Origin: Oceanobacillus sp. CFH 90083
GTDB taxonomy: Bacteria > Bacillota > Bacilli > Bacillales > Amphibacillaceae
NCBI RefSeq assembly: GCF_009389585.1
Contig: NZ_VIYG01000009.1
Span: 1-64,000 of the forward strand
Direction: 5' to 3'
DNA: 64,000 nucleotides
Made by a program: the position numbers and the translations under genes. Below are positions 62,642 to 64,000 of the stretch, one piece after another. The notes beneath the pieces were generated by a model. That model saw only the letters and a list, made by a program, of their open reading frames with translations, made no database searches and was not told the DNA's origin. Position 1 is the stretch's first letter, and every line of letters starts with the position of its first letter.

Positions 62642-63081
62642 TATTCATAGATATACCCGATAACCTCTAATGCCTGCTCTACAGATTCCACGGTAATATT
62701 CGCTTTATTGGAAAGCTCTTTTAAAGGATGGATTAATTTTTCCGGGCGAATAATAATCGTCGGTTTTCCTAAAGCTATAGCAGTGCTGGCATCCATCGCT
62801 GTATTCCATTGCCTGTATTCTTCTCCAAATAAAGCAATAACGATATCCGATTTTTGCATTAATACCTGTGTCCGGAAGTTATTTACACTGGAAGCTGCAT
62901 CATCACGATAAAAATTTCCAGGCTGTTTTCCTAAAATTGCTTCACCAATATCATCCGAACGATCATGGTTTGTCCGCGGAGAAACAAATGTCAGCGGCAG
63001 CTTTTTTTCTTCCGCAAGCTTTTTAACCTCATCTCTCCAATTATCATGAATTTGTCCGGCTAAGTAAACAGTTAAATTCAT
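62641..63081 (-). CDS. ytoQ: YtoQ family protein
   Basis: A 146-aa protein similar over its whole length to B. subtilis YtoQ. NLTVYLAGQIHDNWRDEV opens the fold. NHDRSDDIGE, SSVNNFRTQVLMQKSD and ALFGEEYRQWNTAMDAS are the conserved stretches. The fold resembles nucleoside 2-deoxyribosyltransferase-like proteins (YLAG near the N-terminus), but no activity is established. The start is the ATG of MNLTVYLAG after GGGAGGGATTGGA. Confidence 0.9.
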   Translation of the reverse strand: MNLTVYLAGQIHDNWRDEVKKLAEEKKLPLTFVSPRTNHDRSDDIGEAILGKQPGNFYRDDAASSVNNFRTQVLMQKSDIVIALFGEEYRQWNTAMDASTAIALGKPTIIIRPEKLIHPLKELSNKANITVESVEQALEVIGYIYE

Positions 63082-63240
63082 TCCAATCCCTCCCAATCAA
63101 TGTTATCTTGTATAATACAATAGTAAAGGTTTTTAAAAACATTGTTAAGTTATTTGATTACTTGCAAGAAAAGGTTTCTTTGTGTAAATGGTATTTGTTT
63201 ACAATGATAAAGGACAATCTAAGATAAATAATAATATCTA

Positions 63241-63372
63241 GCGGAGGAAATACACGGAGACTCCTGTGGGAATGCGCAGTGTGAAGACCCCGCAGAAAAA
63301 ATGGTCTTTTTTTTTCGAGGAGGCTGAGCTCAAGCCCACGGAAAGCGTAGTGTATTTCCGTAGCGATCGCTA
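63241..63372. repeat. ~130-bp Bacillaceae-type intergenic repeat with complementary ends
   Basis: GGAAATACAC (63246-63255) and GTGTATTTCC (63350-63359) are inverted. Inside are GGAGACTCCTGTGGGA, GACCCCGCAG, GAGGAGGCTGAGCTC and CCCACGGAAAGCG. This block order is the one of a widespread short repeat found between genes of Bacillus and related genera. A run of nine T is inserted in the middle. It fills the gap before ytpP. Confidence 0.75.
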
Positions 63373-63468
63373 GACAGATTTTCTTTATGGAAAGAATGAA
63401 ACAAGGTAACTTAATTGAAAGAAAATCCGCAGCAAGCTATGATAGAAGAAGAGAAAGGATGTTTAAAA

Positions 63469-63786
63469 ATGAAAGAATTGCAAAGCACTGAACAATTTAA
63501 TGCGTATATTCAAGAAGGACCAGTTGTCTTTTTATTTACTGCCGGCTGGTGTCCGGATTGTCGTGTGATTGAGCCGGTATTGCCTGAAATTGAGGAGACG
63601 TATTCTCAGTTTGAATTTGTTGAAGTAAATCGGGATAATTTTATCGAACTATGCCAGGAATACGATATCTTCGGTATTCCGAGCTTTCTTGCCTTTGAAA
63701 AAGGAGAGGAGCTTGGCCGGTTTGTAAGTAAAGATCGTAAGACACAAGAAGAAATTGAATCCTTTTTAGACGGGCTTTCTAAATAG
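63469..63786 (+). CDS. ytpP: thioredoxin-like protein YtpP
   Basis: A 105-aa thioredoxin-fold protein. The active site is AGWCPDCRVIEPV (CxxC at about residues 29-32), with FGIPSFLAF carrying the cis-proline. It is probably a cytosolic thiol reductase; recent studies in Firmicutes link YtpP to bacillithiol disulfide reduction. The ATG follows AAAGGATG; the upstream extension is not family-like. ytpQ follows 16 bp later. Confidence 0.92.
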   Translation: MKELQSTEQFNAYIQEGPVVFLFTAGWCPDCRVIEPVLPEIEETYSQFEFVEVNRDNFIELCQEYDIFGIPSFLAFEKGEELGRFVSKDRKTQEEIESFLDGLSK

Positions 63787-63802
63787 ACAAGGAGGCATTT
63801 TT

Positions 63803-64000
63803 ATGGCGAAAATGACTAGCATTAAGATGAAGCGCCTGCTGGAGGATGAACTGAAAAATTCCGATTATCGAATTGTGTACAAGCGTGATGATGATGCTGT
63901 ACGAATCGAGTGGAAGGAATCGCAACAAGGCATGACGGTTTCCTTACCTAATTTAATAGCTAAATATAATCAACGGGGAAAAGAAGCTGTCGATGAAATA
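63803..64000 (+). CDS. ytpQ: YtpQ/DUF1444-family protein, 5' part only
   Basis: The first 66 codons of a gene cut by the window end. They read MAKMTSIKMKRLLEDELKNS and go on to VRIEWKESQQGMTVSLPNL, IAKYNQRGKEAVDEI. The pattern and the location behind ytpP match YtpQ (DUF1444), a conserved protein of unknown function. AAGGAGGCATTTTT precedes the ATG. Confidence 0.8.
   Translation, partial: MAKMTSIKMKRLLEDELKNSDYRIVYKRDDDAVRIEWKESQQGMTVSLPNLIAKYNQRGKEAVDEI

Overview
The window is chromosomal DNA of a low-GC Gram-positive bacterium of the Bacillaceae. An Oceanobacillus or close relative fits best. The grounds are strong AGGAGG-type ribosome binding sites, many TTG and GTG starts, and long stretches of gene order shared with the Bacillus subtilis yt- region (ytgP, ytlP/Q, ytmP-ytzH-trmB, ytnP-ytzB-ytoP-ytoQ-ytpP-ytpQ). 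Other Bacillus-type genes are helD, rocD, qoxABCD, mmgDEF, ykuI and sbcDC. The species call is inference. I see no prophage, plasmid, CRISPR array or intact insertion sequence.

Layout. 1-214: spacer after a 23S gene, then 5S rRNA and its terminator. 280-553: a decayed MerR-type regulator. 0.7-3.6 kb (minus): a dicarboxylate/amino-acid symporter, a small membrane protein and a flavoprotein. 3.8-10 kb: a MurJ-like flippase, RNA modification and processing enzymes, a YtlQ-like protein, the YtmP kinase-like protein, ytzH and trmB. 10-11.6 kb: uracil permease behind a complete PyrR-type attenuator. 12.4-14.9 kb: an unassigned transporter with an N-carbamoyl-amino-acid/allantoate amidohydrolase. 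15.2-17.5 kb: helD.

17.7-26.2 kb is the most distinctive locus. A divergent GntR/UTRA repressor faces a ten-gene operon: short-chain dehydrogenase, a complete mannose-family PTS (IIA, IIB, IIC, IID), a mannitol-1-phosphate-dehydrogenase-like enzyme, DhaL, DhaK, a hexulose-phosphate-synthase-like enzyme and a phosphohexuloisomerase. Palindromic operators, CcpA-type cre sites and a promoter can be read directly. I infer PTS import of a polyol or unusual sugar, oxidation of the phosphate ester or free polyol, ATP- or PTS-driven phosphorylation of a short ketose, and aldol chemistry feeding fructose-6-phosphate or ribulose-5-phosphate. The substrate is unknown. This is my best candidate for an undescribed pathway.

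26.4-41 kb: prfC, a SWIM/SNF2 helicase, rocD, a DUF378 protein, YuxK, an AEC transporter, then a LysR regulator divergent from a methylcitrate-cycle operon (mmgD, mmgE, prpB), and a ZIP metal transporter. 41-47 kb: a tiny MerR-like protein, a secreted acidic repeat protein, a small membrane protein and the cytochrome aa3 quinol oxidase operon. 47-57.6 kb: a degenerate EAL protein (YkuI), sbcDC, a lone HMG-CoA synthase (mvaS), a succinate-semialdehyde-type dehydrogenase and an aromatic-acid exporter family protein. 57.6-64 kb: a sodium:solute symporter with a small partner, the ytnP-ytpQ block and a truncated last gene.

Several intergenic repeat families occupy the gaps. The clearest is a 187-216 bp element in four copies. 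It is bounded by TTTAT-like pentamers and carries a long hairpin whose arms show compensatory base changes between copies, which suggests a mobile, structured element. A second family is bounded by GTTCAAAAAG inverted ends with variable interiors. A third is a single ~130 bp element at 63.2 kb with complementary ends.
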